The notes beneath the pieces are model-generated. The model was not told the origin of the DNA. It made no database searches and saw only the letters and a list, made by a program, of their open reading frames with translations. 64,000 nucleotides of DNA from Modestobacter caceresii (lineage in GTDB: Bacteria > Actinomycetota > Actinomycetes > Mycobacteriales > Geodermatophilaceae): positions 1 through 64,000 of the forward strand of contig NZ_JPMX01000009.1 in the NCBI RefSeq assembly GCF_000761485.1, in the 5' to 3' direction. This document shows, one piece after another, positions 1 through 8,732 of this stretch. Position numbers and translations under genes: made by a program. Each line of letters starts with the position of its first letter. Within the stretch, counting starts at the first letter, position 1.

Positions 1-485
1 AGGACGCCGAGGCCGCCGCCGCCCAGGTGCAGGCCGAGGCGGACCGCGTCGCGGCCGAGGCGGCCGCGGCGGCCGCCGCCGAGGCGGCCCGGCCCAAGGC
101 CGTGCTGCCCGTGCAGGGGCGGCTCACCAGCCAGTTCGGTTCGCGCTGGGGCACGCTGCACGCGGGCATCGACTTCGCCGCGCCGTTGGGCACCCCCGAG
201 TACGCGGTGATGGACGGCGTCGTCCTCCGCGCCGGCGCGGCCAGTGGCTTCGGGCTGGCGGTCTACGTCCAGCACGCGAACGGCGACGTCTCTGTCTACG
301 GCCACATGCAGGAGATCCTGGTCGAGGAGGGGCAGACCGTGCGGGCGGGCGACACCATCGCGCTGCTCGGCAACGAGGGGCAGTCCACCGGTCCGCACCT
401 GCACTTCGAGGTGCACGCCGGCGGCCTCGACGGGCCCCGGATCGACCCCCTCCCGTGGCTGCGCGAGCGCGGCGTCGCGCTCTGA
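1..485 (+). CDS. M23 family metallopeptidase (LytM/DD-endopeptidase), 5' end outside window
   Basis: Peptidoglycan endopeptidase of the M23 family, expected outside the membrane. The reading frame is open from the first bases and the visible part begins with an Ala/Glu/Arg-rich stretch (about residues 1-30) like the end of a coiled coil, so the true start lies upstream. The rest is the catalytic domain: the HAGID motif gives the first zinc ligands (H and D), GHM follows, and HLHFE supplies the HxH pair. The domain ends in the usual IDPLPWL segment. All expected catalytic residues are present. Coiled coil plus LytM is the layout of EnvC/NlpD-like division hydrolases or activators. The stop is TGA at 483-485. 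Confidence 0.9.
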   Translation, partial: DAEAAAAQVQAEADRVAAEAAAAAAAEAARPKAVLPVQGRLTSQFGSRWGTLHAGIDFAAPLGTPEYAVMDGVVLRAGAASGFGLAVYVQHANGDVSVYGHMQEILVEEGQTVRAGDTIALLGNEGQSTGPHLHFEVHAGGLDGPRIDPLPWLRERGVAL

Positions 486-540
486 TCGAGGACCTCGTCG
501 TCCTCCCGCCCCTGCGAGGGGGCCGGCCTGGCGTTCCTGG

Positions 541-566
541 CTGACATGCGGCATCGTGCATGTCAG
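541..566. promoter_or_regulatory. perfect 9-bp inverted repeat upstream of the CDF transporter gene
   Basis: CTGACATGC at 541-549 is repeated as its exact reverse complement GCATGTCAG at 558-566, with 8 bases between. It lies 26 bases before the preferred CDF start at 593 and is not followed by a T run, so it looks more like a protein-binding site than a terminator. A metal-sensing repressor is a plausible ligand, but none is encoded next to it. Confidence 0.5.
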
Positions 567-592
567 AACGCGAGGCGACGGAGGGGACGGCG

Positions 593-1516
593 ATGGGTCA
601 CGACCACGGTGCGGGGCACGGCTCCGGCACCACGGCCGCCGGGCACCGCGGCCGGCTGGCCGTCGTCCTGGTCCTCACCGGCTCGGTCTTCGTCCTGGAG
701 CTGGTCGGCGCGCTGATCTCGGGCTCACTGGCCCTCCTCGCCGACGCCGCCCACATGGCCACCGACGCGCTCGGCATCGGCATGGCCCTCGGTGCGGTCA
801 CCCTCGCCCAGCGCCCCGCCCGTGGTCGGCGGACCTTCGGCTGGCAGCGCATGGAGGTCCTCGCCGCCGTCGGCAACGGTCTGCTCCTGCTCGTCGTCGG
901 CGGGTACGTGCTGGTCGAGGCGATCCGCCGGATCGGCGACCCACCCGACATCGACTCCGGCTGGATGCTCGGCGTCGCCCTGGTCGGGCTGGCGGTCAAC
1001 GTCGGCTCGCTCGCCCTGCTCCGCTCCGGCCAGCGCGAGTCGCTGAACACCCGGGGCGCCTACCTCGAGGTGGTCGGTGACGCGCTGGGCTCCGTCGCCG
1101 TGATCGTCGCCGCCGTCGTCATCGCCACGACCGGCTGGACCGGGGCCGACGTCGTCGCCTCCCTCGCGGTCGGCGCGCTGGTCCTGCCCCGCGCCTGGTC
1201 GCTGCTGCGGGAGGCGCTGGACGTGCTGCTCGAGGCGGCCCCCAAGGGAGTCGACCTGGAGCAGGTGCGCGACCACGTGCTCGGCGTCCACGGCGTCCTG
1301 GGCGTGCACGACCTGCACGCCTGGACCATCACCTCGGGTCTGCCGGTGCTCTCCGCGCACGTCGTCGTCAGTGACGAGGCGCTGGCCGACGGGCACGGCG
1401 GCCGCGTGCTCGATGCACTCTGCAGCTGCCTGGGCGACCACTTCGACCTGGAGCACTGCACCTTCCAGCTCGAGTCGCCCGGGCACCGGAACCACGAAGC
1501 GCCCGTCCACGACTGA
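593..1516 (+). CDS. cation diffusion facilitator (CDF) family transporter
   Basis: Inner-membrane exporter of divalent metal ions (zinc, cobalt, cadmium or similar) driven by proton exchange. ATG 593 is preferred over 560: it follows a GAGGGG ribosome site and gives the usual His-rich start MGHDHGAGHGSG. About six membrane segments span residues 15-200, with a soluble metallochaperone-like domain after them. TM2 has the classic metal site DAAHMATD (HxxxD). In TM5 the expected HxxxD is replaced by EVVGD (ExxxD), which may change metal preference. 307 aa is normal for the family. A perfect inverted repeat at 541-566 just upstream may be its operator. Confidence 0.9.
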   Translation: MGHDHGAGHGSGTTAAGHRGRLAVVLVLTGSVFVLELVGALISGSLALLADAAHMATDALGIGMALGAVTLAQRPARGRRTFGWQRMEVLAAVGNGLLLLVVGGYVLVEAIRRIGDPPDIDSGWMLGVALVGLAVNVGSLALLRSGQRESLNTRGAYLEVVGDALGSVAVIVAAVVIATTGWTGADVVASLAVGALVLPRAWSLLREALDVLLEAAPKGVDLEQVRDHVLGVHGVLGVHDLHAWTITSGLPVLSAHVVVSDEALADGHGGRVLDALCSCLGDHFDLEHCTFQLESPGHRNHEAPVHD

Positions 1517-1546
1517 GGGAGCGGGGCGGGCTGGGACGATGCCCCC

Positions 1547-2065
1547 GTGTCCGTCTCCCTGGTGATCACCGCCGACACCCACGTGCCCAAGCGGGCCCGT
1601 GACCTGCCCGAACCGCTGTGGCAGCAGATCGAGGCGGCCGACGTCGTCGTCCACGCCGGCGACTGGGTGGACGTGGCCCTGCTCGACGAGCTGGAGCGGC
1701 GGTCGCGGCGGCTGGTGGGGGTGTACGGCAACAACGACCACGGGGTGCTGCGGGACCGGCTCCCGGAGGTGGTCCGGGTCGAGTTCGACGGCGTCCGGTT
1801 CGCGGTGGTGCACGAGACCGGGGACGCCAAGGGCCGGGAGCAGCGCTGCGCGGCCGCCTTCCCGGACGTCGACGTCCTGGTGTTCGGGCACAGCCACATC
1901 CCCTGGGACACGACCGCACCCACCGGGCTGCGGCTGCTCAACCCCGGGTCGCCCACCGACCGGCGCCGCCAGCCGTTCGCCACGTTCCTCACGGCCACGG
2001 CCGATGCCGGGCAGCTGCGGGACGTGGTGCTGCACCGGCTGCCCGTGCGACCGCCGCGCCGGTGA
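1547..2065 (+). CDS. YfcE/MJ0936-type metallophosphoesterase
   Basis: Predicted cytoplasmic metal-dependent phosphodiesterase of the YfcE/MJ0936 family, 172 aa, which is the normal length. Calcineurin-like motifs are in order: DTH (metal site 1), GDWVD, GNND, and FGHSHIPW near residue 123 with the GHSH signature. NPGSPTDRRR near the end is also typical. The physiological substrate is unknown for most of the family. The GTG start lies six bases after GACGAT, consistent with a leaderless transcript. Its stop overlaps the GTG of the next gene (GTGA), so translation is probably coupled. Confidence 0.85.
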   Translation: MSVSLVITADTHVPKRARDLPEPLWQQIEAADVVVHAGDWVDVALLDELERRSRRLVGVYGNNDHGVLRDRLPEVVRVEFDGVRFAVVHETGDAKGREQRCAAAFPDVDVLVFGHSHIPWDTTAPTGLRLLNPGSPTDRRRQPFATFLTATADAGQLRDVVLHRLPVRPPRR

Positions 2066-2910
2066 GCCCGCCCCCGCTCCCACCGGCCGCGGTCGCCCTG
2101 CTCGCGTGCCCGGTCTGCGGCCAGCAGCTCGCCGCTGACCGGGATGGTCTCCGGTGCACCGCCGGGCACGCCTTCGACCGGGCGCGGCAGGGCCACGTCA
2201 CGCTCCTCCCACCGGGCGGCAGCCCGCACGAGGGTGACTCCGCGGCCATGGTGGGGGACCGGGCGGACTTCCTGGCCGCCGGCCACTACGCCGGCATCAC
2301 CGCGGCGCTGGCCGACGCCGCCCTCGCCGGGCCGCCGCCGCGGACGCTGCTCGACTCGGGCGGCGGCACCGGAGCGCACCTCGCCGGCGTGCTGGACCGG
2401 GCGCCCGCCGCCGTCGGGGTGGTGCTCGACGCCTCCCGCTACGCCGCCCGCCGGGCCGCCCGTGCCCACCCCCGCGCGATGGCCGTGGTGGCCGACTCCT
2501 GGGCGCGCTGGCCGGTCCGGGCCGGGTCCGTCGACCGGGTGCTCGTCGTGTTCGCCCCGCGCAACGGCGCGGAGACCGCCCGGGTGCTGACCCCGGACGG
2601 CCGGTTGGTCGTCGTCACCCCGGCCGCGGACCACCTGGCCGAGCTCGTCGGCCCGCTGGGGCTGCTGCACGTCGACCCGGCCAAGGCCGACCGGCTGGCC
2701 GCCACGCTCGAGCCGCACCTGTGCCCGGCCGGGACGGCGGGCCATCGATCGGTGCTGGAGCTGGACCACCTCGCGGTGCGCACGCTCGTCGGGATGGGCC
2801 CGCACGCCCGGCACCTCGCGGCGGGGGAGCTGGCCGCCCGGGTGGCCACGCTGCCGGAGCCGGTCGCGGTCACGGTGGCGGTCGACGTCGGCAGCTGGAC
2901 ACGCGCCTGA
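2062..2910 (+). CDS. RlmA-like 23S rRNA (guanine-N1)-methyltransferase
   Basis: Predicted SAM-dependent methyltransferase acting on a guanine in 23S rRNA (RlmA family), 282 aa. The N-terminus carries the RlmA zinc motif: CPVCGQQL then CTAGHAFD (C-x2-C ... C-x2-H), followed by the family stretch GHVTLLPPGG and the variant EGDSAAMVGDRADFLAAGHY. The SAM-binding glycine motif is LLDSGGGTGAHL near residue 95. The motif FAPRN(GAE) matches the family's FxPxNxxE block. GTG 2062 overlaps the preceding stop. Members include TlrB/RlmA(II), which confer macrolide tolerance, but a housekeeping role is as likely. Confidence 0.85.
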   Translation: MSPPPLPPAAVALLACPVCGQQLAADRDGLRCTAGHAFDRARQGHVTLLPPGGSPHEGDSAAMVGDRADFLAAGHYAGITAALADAALAGPPPRTLLDSGGGTGAHLAGVLDRAPAAVGVVLDASRYAARRAARAHPRAMAVVADSWARWPVRAGSVDRVLVVFAPRNGAETARVLTPDGRLVVVTPAADHLAELVGPLGLLHVDPAKADRLAATLEPHLCPAGTAGHRSVLELDHLAVRTLVGMGPHARHLAAGELAARVATLPEPVAVTVAVDVGSWTRA

Positions 2911-2949
2911 GCGCACGCCCGGACGCGCCCAGGGCCCGGACGCGCCGGG

Positions 2950-2971
2950 GGCCCGGACGTGCGGCCGGGCC
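2950..2971. terminator. GC-rich hairpin between convergent genes
   Basis: GGCCCGG (2950-2956) pairs with CCGGGCC (2965-2971) around an 8-base loop, with one more G-U pair outside. It lies between the stops of the RlmA-like gene and the oppositely oriented GlsB-like gene. No T run follows, as is common in actinobacteria. Confidence 0.45.
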
Positions 2972-3010
2972 CTCGGGGAGCCTGCTGGTGACCGCTGCGG
3001 GGCGGGCGGG

Positions 3011-3286
3011 TCAGCGGGTGACGCGACGCTGCTTGCCGGTGGCGGCGACGTAGACCGCCAGGACGAGGATCGCGCCCAGGATCGACGCCCACCAGCCGCC
3101 GAGGTCGAACTCCAGGCCGTCGCCCTGGACGAGGCTGAACACAAGGTTGCCCACCACCGAGCCGATGAGGCCCAGCACGAGGGTGGCGATGAGGCCGAGG
3201 TCCTGCTTGCCCGGGACCACGGCACGGGCGATCAGACCGGCGACGAAGCCGATCAGGACGGTCAAGAGGATCCCACCGATGTCCAC
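3011..3286 (-). CDS. GlsB/YeaQ/YmgE family (transglycosylase-associated) membrane protein
   Basis: Small integral membrane protein of 91 aa, the normal size for the family. Three hydrophobic helices are visible (about residues 4-21, 31-52 and 66-82) rich in glycine, with the signature GFVAGLIARAVVPGKQ in the first loop and LGLIGSVVGN in the second helix. Family members are induced by stress or alkaline shock; their biochemical role is not established. The GTG start at 3286 follows a good GGAGG ribosome site, which rules out the longer upstream frame. Confidence 0.85.
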   Translation of the reverse strand: MDIGGILLTVLIGFVAGLIARAVVPGKQDLGLIATLVLGLIGSVVGNLVFSLVQGDGLEFDLGGWWASILGAILVLAVYVAATGKQRRVTR

Positions 3287-3546
3287 GGGCGACCTCCGGT
3301 GCACGACGGTCGAGCCGTCTCGCGCTGGTCCGTCCAGCGCAAGATCAACGATTCCCCGGCCCGGACGTGACCAAACTCCCGAGCCGCTGCATCGCCCGTC
3401 GGTCGTGCGCCCGGGCATGGCCCGACAGCCCCTCGTACCGCGTCCATATGCACTTCCGCCGGCGCCCGGCCAGGCCCCCGGGGGAGCGGGTCGGGACGCG
3501 CCGCACCGACTCCTGCTCCCGCCGCGTCGGCCGTGACGTGACGGTC

Positions 3547-3552
3547 TAAGCT
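3547..3552 (+). promoter_or_regulatory. -10 box for leaderless ctaD transcript
   Basis: TAAGCT, then six bases, then the GTG start of ctaD. The spacing places the transcript start at or next to the start codon. No convincing ribosome site precedes the GTG. Confidence 0.5.
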
Positions 3553-3558
3553 CCGACC

Positions 3559-5319
3559 GTGACGATCGCACCCGCCCCGATCGTGAGCCGGCCGAGCCCG
3601 GCCCACGAGGCCGAGAAGGGATCGCGGCTCCTCGGTCTGCTGCGCACCACCGACCACAAGACCATCGGCCTGATGTACACGACGGTGTCGTTCATCTGGT
3701 TCTTCGTCGGTGGCTTCATGGCGCTGCTGATGCGCGGTGAGCTGGCCCGCCCCGAGCTCCAGTTCCTCTCGCCCGAGCAGTACAACCAGCTGGTCACCAT
3801 GCACGGCACGGTGATGCTGCTGTTCTTCGCGACACCGATGTTCTTCGCCTTCGCGAACCTGATCATGCCGCTGCAGCTGGGCGCGCCCGACGTCGCCTTC
3901 CCGCGACTGAACGCCTTCTCCTTCTGGCTGTTCTTCTTCGGGTCCTCGATCGCCGTCTCCGGCTTCCTCACCCCGGGTGGCGCCGCCGACTTCGGCTGGT
4001 ACGCCTACGTGCCGCTGTCGACCGGCGTGCACAGCCCCGGCGCCGGTGCCGACCTGTGGATCGCGGGCCTGGCGGTCAGTGGTCTCGGCACGATCCTCGG
4101 TGGCGTCAACTTCATCGCCACGATCGTCTGCCTCAGGGCGCCGGGCCTGACGATGTTCCGGATGTCCATCTTCACCTGGGCGTCGCTGGTCACCAGCATC
4201 CTGATCCTGCTCGCCTTCCCGATCCTGACCGCCGCGCTGTTCGCGCTGCTGGCCGACCGGCACCTCGGTGCGCAGGTCTACTCGCCGGAGAACGGCGGGC
4301 CGTTGCTGTGGCAGCACCTGTTCTGGTTCTTCGGGCATCCAGAGGTCTACATCATCGCGTTGCCGTTCTTCGGCATCATCAGCGAGGTCATCCCGGTCTT
4401 CAGCCGCAAGCCGCTGTTCGGCTACAAGGGCATGGTCTTCGCGCTCATCGCGATCACCGCCTTGTCGCTGGCGGTCTGGGCGCACCACATGTTCGCCACC
4501 GGCGCGGTGCTGCTGCCGTTCTTCGCCTTCCTGACGTACCTGATCGCAGTTCCGACCGGGATCAAGTTCTTCAACTGGATCGGCACGATGTGGCGCGGCC
4601 AGATCACCTTCGAGACGCCGATGCTGTTCTCGATCGGCTTCCTGATCACCTTCCTGCTCGGTGGTCTGACCGGTGTCCTGCTGGCCAGCCCGCCGCTGGA
4701 CTGGCACGTCAACGACAGCTACTTCGTCGTGGCCCACTTCCACTACGTCGTCTTCGGCACCGTGGTGTTCGCCGCCTACGCCGGTCTGTACTTCTGGTTC
4801 CCGAAGATGTGCGGCCGGATGATGGACGAGAAGATCGGCAAGCTGCACTTCTGGCTGACCTTCATCGGCTTCCACGCCACGTTCCTCATCCAGCACTGGC
4901 TGGGCAACGCCGGCATGCCGCGCCGGTACGTCGACTACCTCGCGACCGACGGCGGTGGCTCCTTCACCACGATGCACACGATCTCCACCATCGGGTCGTT
5001 CATCCTCGGCGCCTCGGTGATCCCCTTCGTCTACAACGTCGTGAAGTCGTGGAAGCACGGCCGACTGGCGCTGCGCGACGACCCCTGGGGTCACGGCAAC
5101 TCGCTGGAGTGGGCGACCTCGTCGCCTCCGCCGCGGCACAACTTCGTCGAGATCCCCCGGATCCGGTCGGAGCGCCCCGCGTTCGAGCTGCACTACCCGC
5201 ACCTGCGGGACCGCCTGGAGATGGAGGCGCACGCCGGCAAGGGGCACCAGCCCTACGCCAGCGAGGCCGGTCTCACCGGCGGCGCCCGCCAGGGAGCCGA
5301 CGACAAGGACCCGACCTGA
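3559..5319 (+). CDS. ctaD: cytochrome c oxidase subunit I (aa3 type)
   Basis: Catalytic haem-copper subunit of the aa3 terminal oxidase, reducing O2 to water and pumping protons, in the cytoplasmic membrane. 586 aa with twelve predicted membrane helices. Visible landmarks: LVTMHGTVM with a low-spin haem ligand, GHPEVYI with the Cu_B histidine, the cross-linked tyrosine and the D-channel glutamate, WAHHMFATG with two further Cu_B histidines, and HFHYVVFG with both haem histidines. The C-terminal tail is hydrophilic, as in other actinobacteria. It is followed by serB, the same order as in Mycobacterium tuberculosis. A strong terminator follows at 5346-5379. Confidence 0.97.
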   Translation: MTIAPAPIVSRPSPAHEAEKGSRLLGLLRTTDHKTIGLMYTTVSFIWFFVGGFMALLMRGELARPELQFLSPEQYNQLVTMHGTVMLLFFATPMFFAFANLIMPLQLGAPDVAFPRLNAFSFWLFFFGSSIAVSGFLTPGGAADFGWYAYVPLSTGVHSPGAGADLWIAGLAVSGLGTILGGVNFIATIVCLRAPGLTMFRMSIFTWASLVTSILILLAFPILTAALFALLADRHLGAQVYSPENGGPLLWQHLFWFFGHPEVYIIALPFFGIISEVIPVFSRKPLFGYKGMVFALIAITALSLAVWAHHMFATGAVLLPFFAFLTYLIAVPTGIKFFNWIGTMWRGQITFETPMLFSIGFLITFLLGGLTGVLLASPPLDWHVNDSYFVVAHFHYVVFGTVVFAAYAGLYFWFPKMCGRMMDEKIGKLHFWLTFIGFHATFLIQHWLGNAGMPRRYVDYLATDGGGSFTTMHTISTIGSFILGASVIPFVYNVVKSWKHGRLALRDDPWGHGNSLEWATSSPPPRHNFVEIPRIRSERPAFELHYPHLRDRLEMEAHAGKGHQPYASEAGLTGGARQGADDKDPT

Positions 5320-5345
5320 GCAAGGCCTCCTGAGAGGGACGCGCA

Positions 5346-5379
5346 GACGCCCCGTCAGCCGATCGGCTGACGGGGCGTC
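5346..5379 (+). terminator. perfect 15-bp-arm terminator hairpin after ctaD
   Basis: GACGCCCCGTCAGCC (5346-5360) and GGCTGACGGGGCGTC (5365-5379) are exact reverse complements around GATC, which is itself self-complementary. It begins 27 bases after the ctaD stop and separates ctaD from serB. Confidence 0.8.
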
Positions 5380-5452
5380 CGTGCGTCCGGGGCCGGCGAC
5401 CGTCGGGCAGGGCGCGGTCGGAGGGCGATCACCGGTCCGGCACGATGACCGC

Positions 5453-6703
5453 GTGACCGACCGCGCCGCCGCCCCAGCGCCGACCGACCCGACCGCTGCA
5501 CCGCCGACGTCCGACGGTGCCCTGCTGACCGTGACCGGCAGCGACCGGCCGGGGGTGACCGCGGCGCTGTTCGCCGCGCTCGCCCAGGTCGGCCCGCACC
5601 CGGTCGAGGTCCTCGACGTCGAACAGGTCGTGGTGCACGGCCAGCTGGTGCTGGGCGTCGTCGTCGGGAGCCCGGAGAGCGGGTCCGTCGGGTCCCTGGC
5701 CGACCGCCTGCGCGCCGCCGTCGCCGAGGTGGCGTCCCGGACCGGCGTCGCGGTGAGCGTCCAGCCCACCGCGGCCGGCAGCGCCCGGCAGGAGCGCACC
5801 GCCCGCCACCACGTCATCGTGCTCGGCCGCCCCGTCCCGCCTGCTGCGGTCGCCGGCGCCGCACGCGCCATCGCCGGGGTGGGCGGCAACATCGAGGCGA
5901 TCCGCCGGCTGTCGGACTACCCGGTCACCAGCTTCGAGCTGACCGTCTCCGGTGCCGCGTCCACCGAGCTGCGCACGGCGCTGGCCACGGTCGCCGCCGA
6001 GACCGGCACCGACATCGCCGTGGAGCAGGTCGGGCTGGCCCGGCGCGGCAAGCGGCTGATCGTGCTGGACGTCGACTCCACCCTGGTGCGCGGCGAGGTG
6101 ATCGACGAGCTGGCCGCCCGGGCCGGCCGGGCCGCCGAGGTCGCCCGGATCACCGCGGCGGCGATGAACGGCGAACTCGACTTCGAGGAGTCCCTCCGGG
6201 CGCGGGTGGCGGTGCTGGCCGGGCTGCCGGTGGACGTGCTGGACGAGGTCCGCGCGCACCTGGTCCTCACCCCGGGCGCCCGCACCCTGATCCGCACGCT
6301 GCAGCGGCTGGGGTTCCGTTGCGGCATCGTCAGCGGCGGGTTCACCCAGATCACCGACCCGCTCGCCGCGGAGCTCGGGCTGGACTTCGCCGCCGCGAAC
6401 ACCCTCGAGGTGGCCGACGGCCGGCTCACCGGTGGGCTCGTCGGCGAGGTCGTCGACCGGGCGGGCAAGGCGCGGGCGCTGGCCCGCTTCGCGGCGCAGC
6501 ACGGCGTCCCGCTGGACCAGACCGTCGCGGTGGGCGACGGCGCCAACGACCTCGACATGCTCAACGCCGCCGGGCTGGGCATCGCCTTCAACGCCAAGCC
6601 GTTCGTGCGCGACCAGGCGCACGCCGCGTTGAACCAGCCCTACCTCGACGCCGTCCTCCAGGTCCTCGGCTTCACCCGCGACGAGGTGCTGGACGCCAGC
6701 TGA
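5453..6703 (+). CDS. serB: phosphoserine phosphatase with tandem ACT domains (SerB2 type)
   Basis: Last step of serine synthesis: phosphoserine to serine plus phosphate. 416 aa, close to mycobacterial SerB2. Two ACT-like regulatory domains (about 22-110 and 118-192) precede the HAD phosphatase domain. HAD motifs are complete: DVDST at 206-210 (nucleophile and acid/base), SGGFT (motif II) and GDGANDLDML (motif III). The GTG at 5453 gives the compact N-terminus MTDRAAAP; the longer frame from 5381 would start inside the ctaD terminator region. It also supplies serine to the O-phosphoserine/cysteine pathway genes encoded nearby. Confidence 0.95.
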   Translation: MTDRAAAPAPTDPTAAPPTSDGALLTVTGSDRPGVTAALFAALAQVGPHPVEVLDVEQVVVHGQLVLGVVVGSPESGSVGSLADRLRAAVAEVASRTGVAVSVQPTAAGSARQERTARHHVIVLGRPVPPAAVAGAARAIAGVGGNIEAIRRLSDYPVTSFELTVSGAASTELRTALATVAAETGTDIAVEQVGLARRGKRLIVLDVDSTLVRGEVIDELAARAGRAAEVARITAAAMNGELDFEESLRARVAVLAGLPVDVLDEVRAHLVLTPGARTLIRTLQRLGFRCGIVSGGFTQITDPLAAELGLDFAAANTLEVADGRLTGGLVGEVVDRAGKARALARFAAQHGVPLDQTVAVGDGANDLDMLNAAGLGIAFNAKPFVRDQAHAALNQPYLDAVLQVLGFTRDEVLDAS

Positions 6704-6765
6704 ACGGAAGGCAGCTCAGCGGCTCCGCGCGAGTCGGGCACGGCTGCTGACCGCGGTGTCGTCCG

Positions 6766-7326
6766 TCAGGACGACGATGTGCTGAGCTCCACGCCGGCGG
6801 TGCGGAGCTGCTCCAGGGCCGCCTCGGTGGTGGCCGGTGAGACGCCGGCGGTGAGGTGCAGCAGCACCCGGGTGGCGAACCCGGCGCCGACCCCGTCCAG
6901 CGCGGTGGCCCGGACGCAGTGGTCGGTGGCGATGCCGACGACGTCGATCGCGTCGACACCGTGGGCCCGCAGCCAGTCGGCCAGCGGCTGCCCGTCGAAG
7001 GAGCCCTCGAAGCCGGAGTAGGCGGCTTCGTACTCGCCCTTGTCGAAGACCGCCTCGATCGGCCGCCGGTCCAGGTCGGAGTGCAGCTCGACCCCGGACG
7101 TGCCGACGACGCAGTGCGCGGGCCAGGTCTCCAGGTAGTCGGGCTGCTCGGCGAAGTGACCGCCCGGGTCGACGTGGTGGTCCCGGGTGGCGACGACGTG
7201 CGCGTAGTCGGTCGCGGCGGCGTGGGCGCTGATCGCCCGGGCGACGGCGGTGCCGCCGTCGACGGCGAGGCTCCCGCCCTCGCAGAAGTCGTTCTGCACG
7301 TCCACGATCACCAGGGCACGGGTCAT
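6766..7326 (-). CDS. pncA: nicotinamidase/pyrazinamidase
   Basis: Hydrolyses nicotinamide to nicotinate in NAD salvage, 186 aa, and also the activator of pyrazinamide in mycobacteria. It aligns by eye almost end to end with M. tuberculosis PncA. The catalytic triad is present: D9, K96 (FDKGEY) and C137 (TDHCVRAT). The metal ligands D49, H51, H57 and H71 are in their expected places. It lies 48 bases downstream of pncB on the same strand, whose product uses the nicotinate made here, so the two probably form one transcription unit. Confidence 0.96.
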   Translation of the reverse strand: MTRALVIVDVQNDFCEGGSLAVDGGTAVARAISAHAAATDYAHVVATRDHHVDPGGHFAEQPDYLETWPAHCVVGTSGVELHSDLDRRPIEAVFDKGEYEAAYSGFEGSFDGQPLADWLRAHGVDAIDVVGIATDHCVRATALDGVGAGFATRVLLHLTAGVSPATTEAALEQLRTAGVELSTSSS

Positions 7327-7374
7327 GACCCCATCCTGCCCCGGCGACGACCTCCGCCGGGGCGGGGCCCTCGG

Positions 7375-8670
7375 CTACCCGGTGACGGTGTCGATCGCCG
7401 GCTCGCCCCGGGACAGCGACCACGCCTCGGTCGGCAGGGCGCCGCGCGCCTGGACGTGCAGGTCCCGGGCAGCGGCCAGCGAGCCGGCGGGGGATCGGGG
7501 ATCGACGAGCTCGCCGCCGCGGACCAGCGGCCGGATCAGGTCGCGGTCGTGCTCCTGGGCGGGGACCGGTGCCGCGCTGACCACCTCGGCGGTCGCCGTC
7601 CCGGCGGCGTCGTGCCGCCGGACGGCGTGCTTGCGGCCGCCCACCGAGCGCTTGCCCACGGAGTTCTTGGCCACCGGCACCCCGTCCCGGGCCACGAGCT
7701 TGTAGACCATCCCGACGGTGGGCGAGCCGGAGCCGGTCACCAGTGAGGTGCCCACCCCGTAGCCGTCGACCGGGGCGGCCGCCAGGGCGGCGATCGCGTA
7801 CTCGTCGAGGTCGCTGGTGACGATGACCCGGGTGGCCGTCGCGCCCAGGGAGTCCAGCAGCTCGCGGGCGCGGGTCGCCTCGATGGCGAGGTCACCGGAG
7901 TCCAGGCGGACGGCGCCGAGCTCCGGGCCGGCCACCTCGACCGCCGTCCGGATGCCCTGCTCGGTGTCGTAGGTGTCGACCAGCAGCGTCGTCCCGACGC
8001 CCAGGGTGTCCAGCTGCGCGCGGAACGCCGCCGCCTCGTCGTCGTGCAGCAGGGTGAACGCGTGGGCGCTGGTGCCGGTCGTGGGGATGCCGTAGCGGGC
8101 GCCGGCGGCCAGGTTCGACGTGGCCGAGAAGCCGACCAGGGCCGCGGCCCGCGCCGCGGCGACGGCGGCCTCCTCGTGTGTGCGCCGGGAGCCCATCTCG
8201 ATGCACGGGCGGCCACAGGCGGCGCCGACCATCCGAGCACCGGCGGCGGCGATGGCGCTGTCGTGGTTGAGCATCGACAGGACCAGGGTCTCCAGCAGCA
8301 CGGCCTGGCCGAACGGGGCCCGCACGGTGAGCACCGGCGAGCCGGGGAAGTAGAGGTCGCCCTCGGCGTAGCCGTCGACGTCCCCGGTGAACCGGAAGCC
8401 GGCCAGGTGCTCCAGCAGTCGTGGGTCGTCCACGCCCTGCTGCCGGAGCGCGTCCAGCTCGGCGTCCCCGAAGCGGAAGTCGGTCAGCGCCTCCAGGAAC
8501 CGGCCGGTCCCGGCGAGCACCCCGTACCGCCGGCCGTGCGGCAGCCGGCGGGCGAAGACCTCGAAGACGCAGTCCCGGTCGGCGGTGCCGTCGGCCAGGG
8601 CGGCGGCCAGCATGGTCAGCTCGTAGCGGTCGGTGAGCATCGCGGGGCTGAGCGGCGGGCTCTGCGGCAT
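7375..8670 (-). CDS. pncB: nicotinate phosphoribosyltransferase
   Basis: Converts nicotinate and PRPP to nicotinate mononucleotide with ATP hydrolysis, the committed step of the Preiss-Handler NAD salvage route. 431 aa. Family landmarks: LTDRYELTM at the N-terminus, FEVFARRLP, the MGSRRTHEEAA loop, GTSAHAF with the conserved histidine region, VRLDSGDL and VTSDLDEY, and GVGTSLVTG. Divergent from clpS across 62 bases, the arrangement also known in M. tuberculosis (pncB1-clpS). Start ATG 8670 is taken; an internal ATG at MLTDRYEL is possible. Confidence 0.95.
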   Translation of the reverse strand: MPQSPPLSPAMLTDRYELTMLAAALADGTADRDCVFEVFARRLPHGRRYGVLAGTGRFLEALTDFRFGDAELDALRQQGVDDPRLLEHLAGFRFTGDVDGYAEGDLYFPGSPVLTVRAPFGQAVLLETLVLSMLNHDSAIAAAGARMVGAACGRPCIEMGSRRTHEEAAVAAARAAALVGFSATSNLAAGARYGIPTTGTSAHAFTLLHDDEAAAFRAQLDTLGVGTTLLVDTYDTEQGIRTAVEVAGPELGAVRLDSGDLAIEATRARELLDSLGATATRVIVTSDLDEYAIAALAAAPVDGYGVGTSLVTGSGSPTVGMVYKLVARDGVPVAKNSVGKRSVGGRKHAVRRHDAAGTATAEVVSAAPVPAQEHDRDLIRPLVRGGELVDPRSPAGSLAAARDLHVQARGALPTEAWSLSRGEPAIDTVTG

Positions 8671-8720
8671 GGAGCAGCACGATAGGTGCCCACCGACTGC
8701 GTCGCTGGAGGCGGTCGTCC

Positions 8721-8726
8721 TAGAGT
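8721..8726 (+). promoter_or_regulatory. -10 box for leaderless clpS transcript
   Basis: TAGAGT, then six bases, then the clpS GTG start. Same layout as the ctaD and mec promoters in this window. Confidence 0.5.
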
Positions 8727-8732
8727 GCTCAC

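Noticed and set aside
560-592. ATG 560 as start of the CDF transporter
   Set aside because: It lies inside the inverted repeat at 541-566; ATG 593 has a ribosome site and gives the His-rich family N-terminus.
725-3225. Long minus-strand frames opposite the CDF, phosphodiesterase and RlmA-like genes
   Set aside because: Codon-position bias and protein families fit the plus strand; the minus translations are low-complexity.
3262-5892. Very long open frame on the minus strand opposite ctaD and serB
   Set aside because: It is the GC-driven shadow of two clear genes; its translation is Arg/Gly/Gln-rich and like no family.
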